From Halocatena marina (lineage in GTDB: Archaea > Halobacteriota > Halobacteria > Halobacteriales > Haloarculaceae), in assembly GCF_025913575.1 (NCBI RefSeq), contig NZ_CP109785.1:2108001-2172000 (forward strand): a stretch of DNA of 64,000 nt, in the 5' to 3' direction. Position numbers and translations under genes: made by a program. Below, piece after piece: positions 8,676 to 17,514 of the stretch; position 1 is the stretch's first letter; every line of letters begins with the position of its first letter. The notes below the pieces were generated by a model that saw only the letters and a program-made list of their open reading frames with translations, ran no database searches and was not told the origin of the DNA.

Positions 8676-9692
8676 TCAGCATCCATTCCCGAATCCCTCT
8701 GTCGCGTACAAAACGTCGTCATCGGTAATTGCGATACCGATGCCTTCTGTCTTCCACGTTCCAAGGATGTTCCGACGGTGAGAATCGCTCGACCACCACT
8801 GCTCGACGATATTGGCGGCGATCTCCTCGGGAGAGGTGCCCTGAATGCTCCGATACAGAATATTCTCTCCCAACCCGTTGCAGCTGATGCCCTCGTCGTT
8901 GTAGTGATCCGCGAAGCTGTCATCCCCAGGTGCAACGTGGGAGAAGTAGTCACGGTCGATCATGTCCTGACTGTGCTTGCGAGCGACACTCGCCATTTGG
9001 GTGTCGTATGAGATGGGTGCTTTACCGTTGTTCTTGCGCTGCCGATTGACTTCCTGATGAACGTTGCGCTCAATCTGATGGATGGTGGACGATCCATCTT
9101 CATCCGATTCTGTTGACGATCCGTCTCCATCTGATTCACTGGATGACCCGTCCCCATCCGATTCAGCGGGCGATCCGTCATCTGATCCGGCGGATGATCC
9201 ATCTCCACCCGATTCAGCGGACGATCGTTCGGTGACAGTCAGCGTGTAGCGTCCACTACCTTCGTGCGAGCTAACAAGAATTCGCAGGTCCGTCGAACTA
9301 TCCGGATCGTCGAGAGTGATCGATCCTTTGCTGGCTTTCGACCACGACTGCTGATCAGAGTGAGACCCGATTGGACAGGAAGTGGTGCCTTCACTGATAT
9401 AGAGGTCGAAATCCGCGCCATCCGGTCCAACAAGCTCGACGACAACCGTCCTCGGGCTGGAAAGCTCCCACTTGTATGACCAGTACTCGCTCTCCCAGGT
9501 TCTGGCGAGCGAACTATCGACACTCGCTGTGGCAGAATCCGAACCACTCCCCTGTCCCGCTCCACGATCAGAATCGGTAGTGGTAGCGGAAGCGGGAGTG
9601 GCCATACCACCGATGGTAGCCACCGCACCTCCTGTTCCAATCGCTTTCAACAGTGTTCTGCGTTCGAAGCCGTTCTCTATTTCATCCGACAT
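8676..9692 (-). CDS. Tat-exported CAP/SCP-domain protein
   Basis: A 338-residue exported protein. It has a twin-arginine signal (R11-R12, ERRTLLKAIG). Residues about 55-150 form a beta-rich, PPC-like domain (LVGPDGADFDLYISEGTTS). An acidic Ser/Asp/Gly linker at about 155-205 is built of imperfect SxESDGDGS repeats. The C-terminal CAP domain (210-338) shows the conserved HSQDMIDRDYFSH and GENILYR motifs and SHRRNILG. CAP domains occur in secreted proteins of all three domains of life and often bind lipids or metals. It sits between menA and menC and has no evident link to quinone synthesis. Confidence 0.88.
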   Translation of the reverse strand: MSDEIENGFERRTLLKAIGTGGAVATIGGMATPASATTTDSDRGAGQGSGSDSATASVDSSLARTWESEYWSYKWELSSPRTVVVELVGPDGADFDLYISEGTTSCPIGSHSDQQSWSKASKGSITLDDPDSSTDLRILVSSHEGSGRYTLTVTERSSAESGGDGSSAGSDDGSPAESDGDGSSSESDGDGSSTESDEDGSSTIHQIERNVHQEVNRQRKNNGKAPISYDTQMASVARKHSQDMIDRDYFSHVAPGDDSFADHYNDEGISCNGLGENILYRSIQGTSPEEIAANIVEQWWSSDSHRRNILGTWKTEGIGIAITDDDVLYATEGFGNGC

Positions 9693-9907
9693 TACTGTAG
9701 CCAGAACTGTATTAATCGTTAATTTATTAAAATCTATCCATATGTATTTCTCAATGACATCTACATGCCGATATTTGATTCATAAAAACAAACGTTATTA
9801 CATAATTTATAATGCAGTTTGATAGACATTATACCATCGTTGTTGATGAGTAACACTCACTCCGTGGGAAATGCTACCGACCGAGTGCGTATAGTAGCCG
9901 AATACTC

Positions 9908-10837
9908 CTAAGCGAGAGCGAATCCCACAGCGAAGAGCACCGAGTGGGCTGCAAGCAACTTCCCAGTCGTTTCGAGCGCTGGGTTGAGGGCATCGCCGCT
10001 CGTTTTCGTGAGCACCGTCCGCGAGAGCGAAATCGCAAGCGGGAGTGTGAGCAACGGTAAGAGAACAGTGAGACTGTAGCCGATCAAGGCAAACGCGATC
10101 GGAACGACGTACGCCAACCCGATCAACGACAGGAATTCGATACGGCTCCATCGATAGCCTAACATCACTGCCAGCGTGCGCTTTCCGGTTTTCGCGTCGG
10201 TCTCTCGGTCGCGGATGTTGTTCACGACGAGAATTGTAGTCGAAAGTCCCGCTGCTGGAAGACTTGCGAGAACAACCACTGTGGGTACCGTTTCCGGAGG
10301 AATACCGATCGAAAGCGGCGCTGCGGTCATCGCTGTTGCTTGTACGTAGTACGTGCCGGTGACCGCGACCAGTCCGAAGAAGACGAACACAAAGAGGTCA
10401 CCCAACCCCCGGTAGCCGTACGGGTACGGTCCACCAGTGTAGAGAAGTCCTGCCGCGACTGAGGACAGTCCGACGATCAGAATCGGGAGTCCACCAACGT
10501 AAACGAGATACACCCCTGTAAGGATGGCAACAGCGAAGGTGCCGTACATCGCGCGCTTGACCGCTGCTGGCCGGATAAGTCCCGACTGTGTGACGCGTGT
10601 GAATCCTTCGCGTTCATCGGTGTCTGCACCCTTTACGGCGTCGTAGTAGTCGTTTGCGAAGTTCGTTCCGATCTGGATGAGCAGCGCTCCGAGCAGCGCC
10701 GCAAGCGCCGGTATCGGGCTAAAGACTTCGGATTCAATCGCGAGACCGATCCCGACCACGACCGGAGACGCACCGGCTGGAAGCGTCTGCGGGCGAGCGG
10801 CCATCAGCCACGCTTTTTTTCGAGAAACCTCCGTCAT
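9908..10837 (-). CDS. menA: 1,4-dihydroxy-2-naphthoate polyprenyltransferase
   Basis: A 309-residue UbiA-family integral membrane prenyltransferase that attaches the isoprenoid tail to DHNA. The first Asp-rich Mg-diphosphate motif is NDYYDAVKGADTDER near residue 70. A second region is NNIRDRETDAKTGKRTLAV. About eight hydrophobic helices are visible. I place the start at ATG 10837 (MTEVSRKKAW), 2 bp after the menB stop, rather than at the in-frame GTG 10852. menB and menA form a clear pair. Confidence 0.93.
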   Translation of the reverse strand: MTEVSRKKAWLMAARPQTLPAGASPVVVGIGLAIESEVFSPIPALAALLGALLIQIGTNFANDYYDAVKGADTDEREGFTRVTQSGLIRPAAVKRAMYGTFAVAILTGVYLVYVGGLPILIVGLSSVAAGLLYTGGPYPYGYRGLGDLFVFVFFGLVAVTGTYYVQATAMTAAPLSIGIPPETVPTVVVLASLPAAGLSTTILVVNNIRDRETDAKTGKRTLAVMLGYRWSRIEFLSLIGLAYVVPIAFALIGYSLTVLLPLLTLPLAISLSRTVLTKTSGDALNPALETTGKLLAAHSVLFAVGFALA

Positions 10838-10839
10838 AC

Positions 10840-11721
10840 CTAGTAGTGCCACGGCACGCCAGAGAAGTCTGGCGCGCGCCCCTCGACGAAGGCGTCGCGT
10901 CCCTCTCGGGCTTCATCGGTCATGTACGCGAGCCGGGTCGCCTCACCCGCAAACACCTGCTGACCGACTAGCCCGTCGGTGTCAAGATTGAACGCGTATT
11001 TTAACATCCGAATCGCCGTTGGGGATTTCCCGTTGATCTCCTTTGCCCATTCGAGCGCGGTTTCTTCGAGGGAAGCGTGTGGAACCACGTCATTGACCAT
11101 TCCCATCGTTGCCGCCTCCGCTGCGGAGTACGACTTCCCGAGGAAGAAAATCTCACGGGCTTTCTTTTGACCAACCTGCTGGGCGAGATACGCTGATCCG
11201 AAACCACCGTCGAAGCTCGCCACGTCGGGGTCAGTCTGTTTGAACTGTGCGTGTTCCTCGCTCGCCAGCGTCATATCACAGACGACATGGAGGCTGTGTC
11301 CGCCGCCAACCGCCCAGCCAGGAACGACCGCGATAACTGGCTTTGGCAGATGGCGAATGAGCCGCTGGACTTCGAGGATGTGGAGTCGTCCGGTCTCACT
11401 CCCCTCACCATCATCGTACTGATAGCCATCGGCTCCTCTGATGGCTTGATCACCGCCGGAACAGAACGCTCGGCCTCCGTCTTTTGATGATGGACCGTTG
11501 CCGGTGAGCAACACGCAGCCGACGTCGGTCTGTCGTTTCGCGTGATCAAGCGCGACGTAGAGTTCGTCGACCGTTCCAGGGCGAAACGCGTTGCGCACTT
11601 CGGGTCGATCGAACGCGATACGGACTGTTCCCTGCTCACGCGCGCGATGGTAGGTGATATCCCGGAAGTCGAATTCCGTGATTTCATCCCACTGCTCTGC
11701 ATCGAAAAGTTCCGAAACCAT
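10840..11721 (-). CDS. menB: 1,4-dihydroxy-2-naphthoyl-CoA synthase
   Basis: A 293-residue crotonase-fold enzyme that closes the second ring by Dieckmann-type condensation of o-succinylbenzoyl-CoA. Diagnostic segments are AFCSGGDQAIRG (oxyanion hole region), VPGWAVGGGHSLHVVCDMT, DVASFDGGFGSAYLA and the MenB C-terminus EGRAPDFSGVPWHY. Length and ending match the MenB family rather than general enoyl-CoA hydratases. It is followed at once by menA and is divergent from the methyltransferase gene at 11934. Confidence 0.95.
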   Translation of the reverse strand: MVSELFDAEQWDEITEFDFRDITYHRAREQGTVRIAFDRPEVRNAFRPGTVDELYVALDHAKRQTDVGCVLLTGNGPSSKDGGRAFCSGGDQAIRGADGYQYDDGEGSETGRLHILEVQRLIRHLPKPVIAVVPGWAVGGGHSLHVVCDMTLASEEHAQFKQTDPDVASFDGGFGSAYLAQQVGQKKAREIFFLGKSYSAAEAATMGMVNDVVPHASLEETALEWAKEINGKSPTAIRMLKYAFNLDTDGLVGQQVFAGEATRLAYMTDEAREGRDAFVEGRAPDFSGVPWHY

Positions 11722-11838
11722 GGCGGAACTTGGTCGGGCGCCGCAAAAAGATTCCTCGTCTGGTTCTGGTTTTGCATCACGCGGACGGTACGCGATAAGT
11801 CGAGTATGAAAAACGCTAAGTGATCAAATCGAGAAGGT

Positions 11839-11937
11839 GTGACGCTGTTCTCACGTCGACGGGTAGTAGCGATGCAACTGTCAACTGCGCGTGCTGAATT
11901 GATCGAAGATCACTCTGAGACGGAGGAATCGACGTGA
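11839..11937 (+). CDS. possible leader ORF coupled to the methyltransferase
   Basis: A short frame (GTG 11839 or ATG 11872 to TGA 11935-11937) encodes 32 or 21 residues. It ends inside the methyltransferase start as GTGA, a 4-nt overlap typical of translational coupling. Its last codons contain the GGAGG at 11922-11926 that also serves as Shine-Dalgarno for the GTG at 11934. It may be chance. Confidence 0.3.
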   Translation: MTLFSRRRVVAMQLSTARAELIEDHSETEEST

Positions 11938-12767
11938 CTCCGCTTTCGCTCAATGACCTTCCGAGACACTCCGAGTGGGCCGCCTATCTGCTCGATGCGA
12001 GCAGCGATCCACCGACTGATCCGGAAATGTACACGAAATTAGAGACGTACGATGATATCTACGCCTATCTCCTCAAGCGATACCACGAGAATCCGATCGA
12101 TTACGAGACGTTCATCGAGGAAACACGGTCGTTGGGGCGTAACGATCCAGACGTCATCTCGATCGACGAAGCGCTGTATTTTGCCAGCTCAGCTGAACTC
12201 CTCGCACAAGAGAGATCCGTCATCCGCGATGCGCTTCGACCAGCACTCGGTGGAGACGAAACCGTCGTTGATCTCGGCTGTGGGTGGGGTGCGACCCTCG
12301 GCGTCATTGCCGACACATTTCCGAACCGCGTGATTGGGGGCGAATACAGCGAACACGGCGTCGAATTGGCACGCGAGCTCTCCGCTGGAACGGACCGCAT
12401 CTCGGTCGAACAGTTCGATTTCCACGGTGATTGGGATCTCCTTGATGGAAATAACAATATTATCTTCACTTGTGATTCGCTTACAGCGATAGCTTCTGTT
12501 GAAACAGTGGTTGATCGGCTCGCATCGTGTGTGGGAGACGGTGAGATCATCGGTGGCGTTCATCTTGAACCAGTCGGACCACATCCCGACACGATGCTCG
12601 GACTGCTCCGCCGACAGTACGCAAAAGTTCGGAACTACAATACGGACGTATTGTCCGCCATCGGCAAACATCAGAATCTCTCGGTGACCACTGTCGAATA
12701 CGACAGTATCGGGGCAAATCCGCTCCATCCCCTCACGACAGTGAGGTGGCAGGCCAAACAGGAGTGA
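11934..12767 (+). CDS. class I SAM-dependent methyltransferase
   Basis: A 277-residue methyltransferase. Motif I is VVDLGCGWGAT (residues 111-121), followed by an acidic strand end (GGEYSEHGVELA). The N-terminal 100 residues are helical and not from a family I recognise. The start is GTG 11934, preceded by GGAGG 7 nt upstream. It is divergent from menB and lies within the menaquinone region, which contains no other methylase. A MenG/UbiE-like role (last step of menaquinone synthesis) is therefore a possibility, but I see no UbiE-specific motif. Confidence 0.75.
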   Translation: MTPLSLNDLPRHSEWAAYLLDASSDPPTDPEMYTKLETYDDIYAYLLKRYHENPIDYETFIEETRSLGRNDPDVISIDEALYFASSAELLAQERSVIRDALRPALGGDETVVDLGCGWGATLGVIADTFPNRVIGGEYSEHGVELARELSAGTDRISVEQFDFHGDWDLLDGNNNIIFTCDSLTAIASVETVVDRLASCVGDGEIIGGVHLEPVGPHPDTMLGLLRRQYAKVRNYNTDVLSAIGKHQNLSVTTVEYDSIGANPLHPLTTVRWQAKQE

Positions 12768-12837
12768 ACAGTGGCTCAAATAAGCCACAACAAATCAGTA
12801 ACTATTAGGGTAGGTACGGACACTCAAGAGACGATAC

Positions 12838-13038
12838 ATGACAACCATGATGGACAAGAAAAATGAATACGCTGTTATTGGCGTCGGTCTCATTGCAGTG
12901 CTTACGTTCCTGTACGCAGTCGTTCTCAGGCAGGCGCTCTTACAGTGGCTGTCGTTCATGCTGACGTTCGTCTTTCTGTATCTCGCGGTGCGGCTCGTTC
13001 GGGCGGTTGAACGGATCGCCGCCGCCGTTGAGGAGTAA
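12838..13038 (+). CDS. small two-helix membrane protein
   Basis: A 66-residue protein with two hydrophobic helices (about 12-32 and 36-55) separated by a very short turn, and an amphipathic, charged C-terminus. It is convergent with the small membrane gene that ends at 13045, leaving 6 bp between the stops. Function unknown. Confidence 0.6.
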   Translation: MTTMMDKKNEYAVIGVGLIAVLTFLYAVVLRQALLQWLSFMLTFVFLYLAVRLVRAVERIAAAVEE

Positions 13039-13044
13039 TCAGCT

Positions 13045-13302
13045 TCAGCTCCTCATCGATCGAAGCCGGCTGTACAGTCGGAATCGAACGCCGGCTGACC
13101 GGAATCCACCGTACAGCACGAACACCCCGAGCAATCCATTGAACAGGAATGTCTGTGACGTAATCGGGTGTTCGAGAGCGAAGAACACGATTTGAAGCCC
13201 GATATAGGTAAAAAGGAGACCGAACAGTCGGCAAACTGTTGTTATGGCGATGTAGCGACGTGATGGGGAAGTCGCATCGTCTGCGGGCGTATTGGAGGAC
13301 AT
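13045..13302 (-). CDS. small two-helix membrane protein
   Basis: An 85-residue protein with an acidic N-terminus and two hydrophobic helices (about 22-43 and 48-67). The end is basic (RFRLYSRLRSMRS), which would keep the C-terminus inside by the positive-inside rule. It sits 69 bp after the menD stop on the opposite side of the reading direction and may have its own promoter. No family recognised. Confidence 0.6.
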   Translation of the reverse strand: MSSNTPADDATSPSRRYIAITTVCRLFGLLFTYIGLQIVFFALEHPITSQTFLFNGLLGVFVLYGGFRSAGVRFRLYSRLRSMRS

Positions 13303-13371
13303 GATTGTATTTACAATTTAATTCAGTCGATAATAACAGTACGTCCGTTGATTGATCCAGAGCACACGACG

Positions 13372-15120
13372 TTACTGTTCAGTCATTTCACACACCTTTT
13401 CGTGAAGGGAATCCCTGTGTCTGTGGCTCTCCTGTCCGTCGACACAGACTTCGATGACTTGCGTTCCCTCTCCTTCGATTGATTTGCGGTAGGCCGCACG
13501 AAACGCTTCGCGCGATTCGCACCGCTCGAAGTCCAGACCGTATAAATCGCCGGTTGACTCGAAGTCCAGATTGTGTGGGGTGTTGAAGTACTCAGTGAAC
13601 GGAGGATCGAACTCCTCGATCGGAAGGAGGTGGAAAATACCGCCACCGTCGTTGTTCACGAGAACAATTGTGACATCAACGTCACACCGACTGACAGCGA
13701 GGAGGCCGTTCATGTCGTGATAGTACGCGATGTCCCCGGTGACAAGCACGAGCGGTTCCTCGTCACTCGCGCTTTTGACTCCAAGGGCGGTGCTCGTGAT
13801 GCCATCGATTCCGCTTGCGCCACGGTTTCCGAACGTTGTTATCGCTGCCGACCGTGGCGGACCGAATCTGTCGAGATCGCGGACGGGCATACTGTTCGAG
13901 ACGAACAGCGTGCTCGGATCCGGTGTCAGCGTGGTCACATCGTACACGAGTCCGCCCTCGAAGAGAGTCGCGTCGCGTTCGATGAACGACCAGTAGTCCT
14001 GTTCGGCCTGTTCGAAGCGACTGTACCACTCCGTTCCTGCATGAGTAGTTTCGACGCGTTGTGCGAGCGCATCGGCGAGTCGCGTTGGATCCGCACTGAC
14101 GAGATCGGTTGCGGTGAACGACGCCTCCCGCCAGCCACCGGCAGGATCGACGACGAACTGTCGGGCTCCAGAGTCGCGCAGATACTGTCGGAGCGTTTTC
14201 GAGGTGGGTGAGGCACCGAACCGGAGGACAACATCGGGGTCGTGATCGAATGCAGCGAGATACGAATCGTATCCGCCACAGACCAACACACGCTCGACGT
14301 GCGTGCCGAAGCGATGACCAGAAAGCGGATCAGCGAGAACCGGGAAATCCGTCGCATCCGCCAGTCGAGACAGCGCATTTGTGGTGAGATCACTTTCGGG
14401 TCCTGTAACGATGAGACCCCGGTGCGCAGTCTCGATCGATTTCATTAGCGCGCGCACGTCATTCGCATCAAAATCGAGAGCTGGCTCTCCACCGGTCACA
14501 GTTACGAACGGTCCATCGCGTCCGTAAACTGCACGAGGATACTCCTCCGCGAAATCCTCTGGAACGTCATCAGTGGGGACGGGTTCGAGTGGTTTTTCGA
14601 ACGGGACGTTGAGGTGGACAGGTCCCGGCTCGACGCCCATTGTCGTCCCAACCGCTCGCGCGATGGCAGTCCGAAGTGATCGGAGTTTACGATCATCTGC
14701 GTCTGGTTCGGGAAGCGTCCGATATGCGCGCACCGCGTCGCCGTAGAGCTTCTCCTGATCGATCGTCTGATTTGCGCCGCTGTCCTGAAGCACCCGCGGC
14801 CGATCGGCCGTGAGCAAGAGCATCGGTACGCGCGATTGGTGGGACTCGATGACAGCAGGGTGGAAATTCGCTGCTGCGGTTCCTGACGTACAGACGAGCG
14901 GGGTCGGGATTCCTGTGCGCTTTGCGCGACCGAGCGCGAAAAACGCAGCCGAACGCTCATCGAGATGTGAATACGTCTCGATAGCGTCGTGATCGGCGAG
15001 CGCAACTGTGAGCGGAGTACATCGGCTGCCTGGAGCGAGACAAACAGCGTTCACGCCTGCCTTCGCAAGTTCATCAGCGATGACCGATCCCCAAAGCGTG
15101 TTCCGGTTTTGTAAGCTCAT
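13372..15120 (-). CDS. menD: 2-succinyl-5-enolpyruvyl-6-hydroxy-3-cyclohexene-1-carboxylate synthase
   Basis: A 582-residue thiamine-diphosphate enzyme that joins isochorismate and 2-oxoglutarate. The N-terminal Pyr domain has LAPGSRCTPLT and the conserved Glu of SHLDERSAAFFALG. The C-terminal PP domain carries the ThDP/Mg motif GDIAYYHDMNGLLAV and VLVNNDGGGIF, with the MenD-typical FFALG and NRGASGIDG segments. It lies 137 bp after menF; menB follows only after the inserted small genes and the methyltransferase. Confidence 0.95.
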   Translation of the reverse strand: MSLQNRNTLWGSVIADELAKAGVNAVCLAPGSRCTPLTVALADHDAIETYSHLDERSAAFFALGRAKRTGIPTPLVCTSGTAAANFHPAVIESHQSRVPMLLLTADRPRVLQDSGANQTIDQEKLYGDAVRAYRTLPEPDADDRKLRSLRTAIARAVGTTMGVEPGPVHLNVPFEKPLEPVPTDDVPEDFAEEYPRAVYGRDGPFVTVTGGEPALDFDANDVRALMKSIETAHRGLIVTGPESDLTTNALSRLADATDFPVLADPLSGHRFGTHVERVLVCGGYDSYLAAFDHDPDVVLRFGASPTSKTLRQYLRDSGARQFVVDPAGGWREASFTATDLVSADPTRLADALAQRVETTHAGTEWYSRFEQAEQDYWSFIERDATLFEGGLVYDVTTLTPDPSTLFVSNSMPVRDLDRFGPPRSAAITTFGNRGASGIDGITSTALGVKSASDEEPLVLVTGDIAYYHDMNGLLAVSRCDVDVTIVLVNNDGGGIFHLLPIEEFDPPFTEYFNTPHNLDFESTGDLYGLDFERCESREAFRAAYRKSIEGEGTQVIEVCVDGQESHRHRDSLHEKVCEMTEQ

Positions 15121-15257
15121 TCACGTACCCTCACTCCGAACCGCAGACGCCCGTCCTTCCTGACATCACCTGAGCAGCCGTCAGGCCACTCACAGTTCAT
15201 ACGCTGCACCTCACGAGCCTCGTTTTTCTGACTGCATTGCTCATATGAGATCTGAAA

Positions 15258-16610
15258 TCATTCGAGTGCATCGAGAACTGGTCGGTATTTCAGTTGGACT
15301 TCGTCCCATTCACGGTCGGGGTCACTATCTGCAACGATGCCGACGCCAGCAAACAGCGTTACGACGTCTCGCGCCGTGACGGCAGAGCGGAGGGCAACCG
15401 CGAAGGTACCGTTGCCATCGGCATCGAACCAGCCGACAGGTGCGGCATACCAACCGCGTTCGAACGGTTCTGTCGTTCGGATGGTCGCAAGGGCACGATC
15501 CGGCGGGAGTCCACCGACTGCAGGCGTCGGATGGAGCGCTTCAACAAGTGAGAGAATGTGCTCGTCTCGCGTGAGTTCAGCCGAGAGTGGCGTTTCGAGG
15601 TGCTGAACCGTCGCCAGTCGCCGAATGCGGCGTTCGTCTGTCGTGATTGTCGTCGAAAGCGGTTCGAGTTGTTCTCGAATCGCCTCGACAACGAGATCGT
15701 GCTCGTGATTGTCCTTCTCGCTGGATAGCAGTTCACGGGCGAGCCATTCGTCCTCTTCGGGGGTATCGCCGCGTCCAGTCGTTCCCGCGAGTGCACCCGT
15801 TTCGACGGTTCGTCCACGAAGTGAGACGAGACGCTCGGGAGTTGCTCCGAGGAAGTGTGCACCGTCGAGGGCATCGATAAGAAACCCGAAGCAGTCAGGA
15901 TAGGTTTCACGGAGGCGAGCGAGGGTATCAGGAACCGAAAGCTCATCTGCAAGCGTCGTCCGGAGTGCCTGTGCAAGAACAACTTTCCGGAGAGCACCAA
16001 CACGAATCTGTTCAACCGACGCCTCGACAGCAGCGCGCCAATCGTCCCGATCCGTCGCTCGCTCGCGGTCAGCAATCCCAGGCGGGTCCGAATTTTCACC
16101 GGACGTAGAAAGTGAAGACAGCCACTGCGTGGCGTCTGTGAGATATTCTTCAATTCCTCGCTGAGACTCGCCAACTGTGTTGACAGTGAGCCACGCGCGA
16201 TCGTCTTTCCACGTGATCTGAATGCGGGGAAGAACGAACTGTGCGCCAGGAAATCCGGACCATGGTGCACGGGAAGCGTGGTCGTCGTGGAACGCAAAGC
16301 CACCGAAGAGTCGCGGACGGGCTGCCTCAGCATCCGTATCGACATCGGAGTTGGTGAATAAATCGGTTGCTCGCTCACGGATTGTCATGAAACGATCCGA
16401 TCCGTCCGCCCGTAGAACAGCAGCCGCTCCGTTTCCAACGACGGTCGTCCCTCCCGTTTCTGATGCCTGCTCCGGTGTCGACCACACTGTTCGTGGTGTG
16501 TCAGACGACCGAATCACAGACAGGAACGACGGTGGGTCGATCGGTAACGAACGGCTTATAAGCGATCCTTCGAACGAATACACCGACTCACCACCACGGA
16601 GTCGACTCAT
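15258..16610 (-). CDS. menF: isochorismate synthase
   Basis: A 450-residue chorismate-binding enzyme that makes isochorismate, the first committed step of menaquinone synthesis. The C-terminal two thirds show family motifs: VEQIRVGALRKVVLAQAL, FLGATPERLVSL, ETGALAGTTGRG, HLETPLSAEL and LHPTPAVGGLP. The last of these favours isochorismate and salicylate synthases over anthranilate synthase. It heads the men gene set and has a long, non-coding upstream segment. Confidence 0.93.
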   Translation of the reverse strand: MSRLRGGESVYSFEGSLISRSLPIDPPSFLSVIRSSDTPRTVWSTPEQASETGGTTVVGNGAAAVLRADGSDRFMTIRERATDLFTNSDVDTDAEAARPRLFGGFAFHDDHASRAPWSGFPGAQFVLPRIQITWKDDRAWLTVNTVGESQRGIEEYLTDATQWLSSLSTSGENSDPPGIADRERATDRDDWRAAVEASVEQIRVGALRKVVLAQALRTTLADELSVPDTLARLRETYPDCFGFLIDALDGAHFLGATPERLVSLRGRTVETGALAGTTGRGDTPEEDEWLARELLSSEKDNHEHDLVVEAIREQLEPLSTTITTDERRIRRLATVQHLETPLSAELTRDEHILSLVEALHPTPAVGGLPPDRALATIRTTEPFERGWYAAPVGWFDADGNGTFAVALRSAVTARDVVTLFAGVGIVADSDPDREWDEVQLKYRPVLDALE

Positions 16611-16635
16611 TACGTGAAATATTCTCTCCGGAACA

Positions 16636-16659
16636 CTAACTGTACCGTTCTTCGCGCCA
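16636..16659. repeat. 24-nt direct repeat, distal copy
   Basis: Begins CTAACTGTACCGTTCTTCG and ends CGCCA. It differs at one base from 17491-17514. On the minus strand it reads as the last codons and stop of a gene (WREERYS-stop), but no homology continues upstream of it. It therefore looks like a detached copy of the 3' end of the molybdoprotein gene. Confidence 0.7.
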
Positions 16660-17100
16660 CAGACGTTGTTTAGACATCACACATGAGATAGAATGCCATA
16701 CATTCATCGGATCAGTGAAAATGATACCTATCGAAGTAAAAATTTCAGTTGAAACAAAGAGATTGTGGGAATATATGATAATCATAGAGGTAGTAATAAA
16801 TCAGAGTATATAACCGAATGTGGCACAGTAGCAGAGAACACAGTCGACACGGGTCTGTGTGCTGTTATCTGAATCGACTGTCGGACAGCGGTCAGTTGAC
16901 GATTCTTGGGCTTCGTCCACCATCGACGTAGACTCAGCAACTGAACTTTTGGGTGGTGCCAGTGGGACACACGTATGGTGAAATCAAAATCCTCCTGATC
17001 TCGCCGTTGGGTGTATTATCCAATCGATAGATGAATTTGTATCTGTTTATTTTTATAAACAGTTGAGTCAGTCATGCGCAGAATTAAATAATATACCACA

Positions 17101-17283
17101 GATTTATCCGTGGTTGTGTTGAACAATCAGATGGTCCTCAATGGGATAAGTTGGAGACCGAAACCGTGTTTCACACACGGTTTTCCCCAATGCTTCGAAC
17201 CAATGTCTTGATATCCCGTGTTCGGTCTCCAGTTGCTTCTATCATGCTATAGTACTTAACCTTCATATATAGTTACCAAACCA
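17101..17283 (+). ncRNA. structured element, copy A (candidate non-coding RNA)
   Basis: Homologous to 30201-30393. The opening 19 nt agree at 15 positions (GA-TTATC--TG-TTGTGT), and a GTTAC-AAACC block closes both. A 10-bp outer stem pairs 17153-17162 with 17221-17230 (GGAGACCGAA with TTCGGTCTCC). An inner hairpin pairs 17163-17169 with 17175-17181 (ACCGTGT with ACACGGT). Between them lies a conserved unpaired tract (ATGCTTCGAA, then AATGTCTTGATAT). Stem bases differ from copy B but stay paired. The strand is a guess, based on the TATA-like tract at 17084-17095. No similarity to a known RNA family is recognised. Confidence 0.55.
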
Positions 17284-17490
17284 TAAAATTTGAAAGATAC
17301 TTACCACGTGAATCAGGCGAGTTCTCCAATCGTTAGCAATAGTGCATCATCAGAGGAAGACAAGCGATTTTACCGAGATAGATATCAAACAGAGATTATT
17401 CTCATGTCTTCATCAGGATCGATAAGCTTAGATAACGATTCTAAGAGGTTATGGATAGCATGGATTATACAGCAATAGATCAATACAGAG

Positions 17491-17514
17491 CTAACTGTAC
17501 CGTTCTTCGTGCCA
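17491..17514. repeat. 24-nt direct repeat, gene-end copy
   Basis: This copy forms the last seven codons and stop of the molybdoprotein gene on the minus strand (WHEERYS-stop). With 16636-16659 it brackets 831 bp of non-coding DNA. Confidence 0.7.

Larger units (their letters stand above)
16611..17490. other. 880-bp AT-rich segment bounded by a 24-nt direct repeat
   Basis: No gene is seen. The segment between 16636 and 17514 is bounded by two nearly identical 24-nt repeats, listed separately. It carries the first copy of the structured element at 17101-17283 and an AT-rich tract with a possible TATA box at 17084-17095. The frame at 16782-16970 on the minus strand has no recognisable product. 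Confidence 0.55.

Noticed and set aside
9079..9200. Short tandem DNA repeats considered as a CRISPR-like array
   Set aside because: They are in-frame Ser/Asp/Glu linker codons of the CAP protein, with no spacer-repeat structure.
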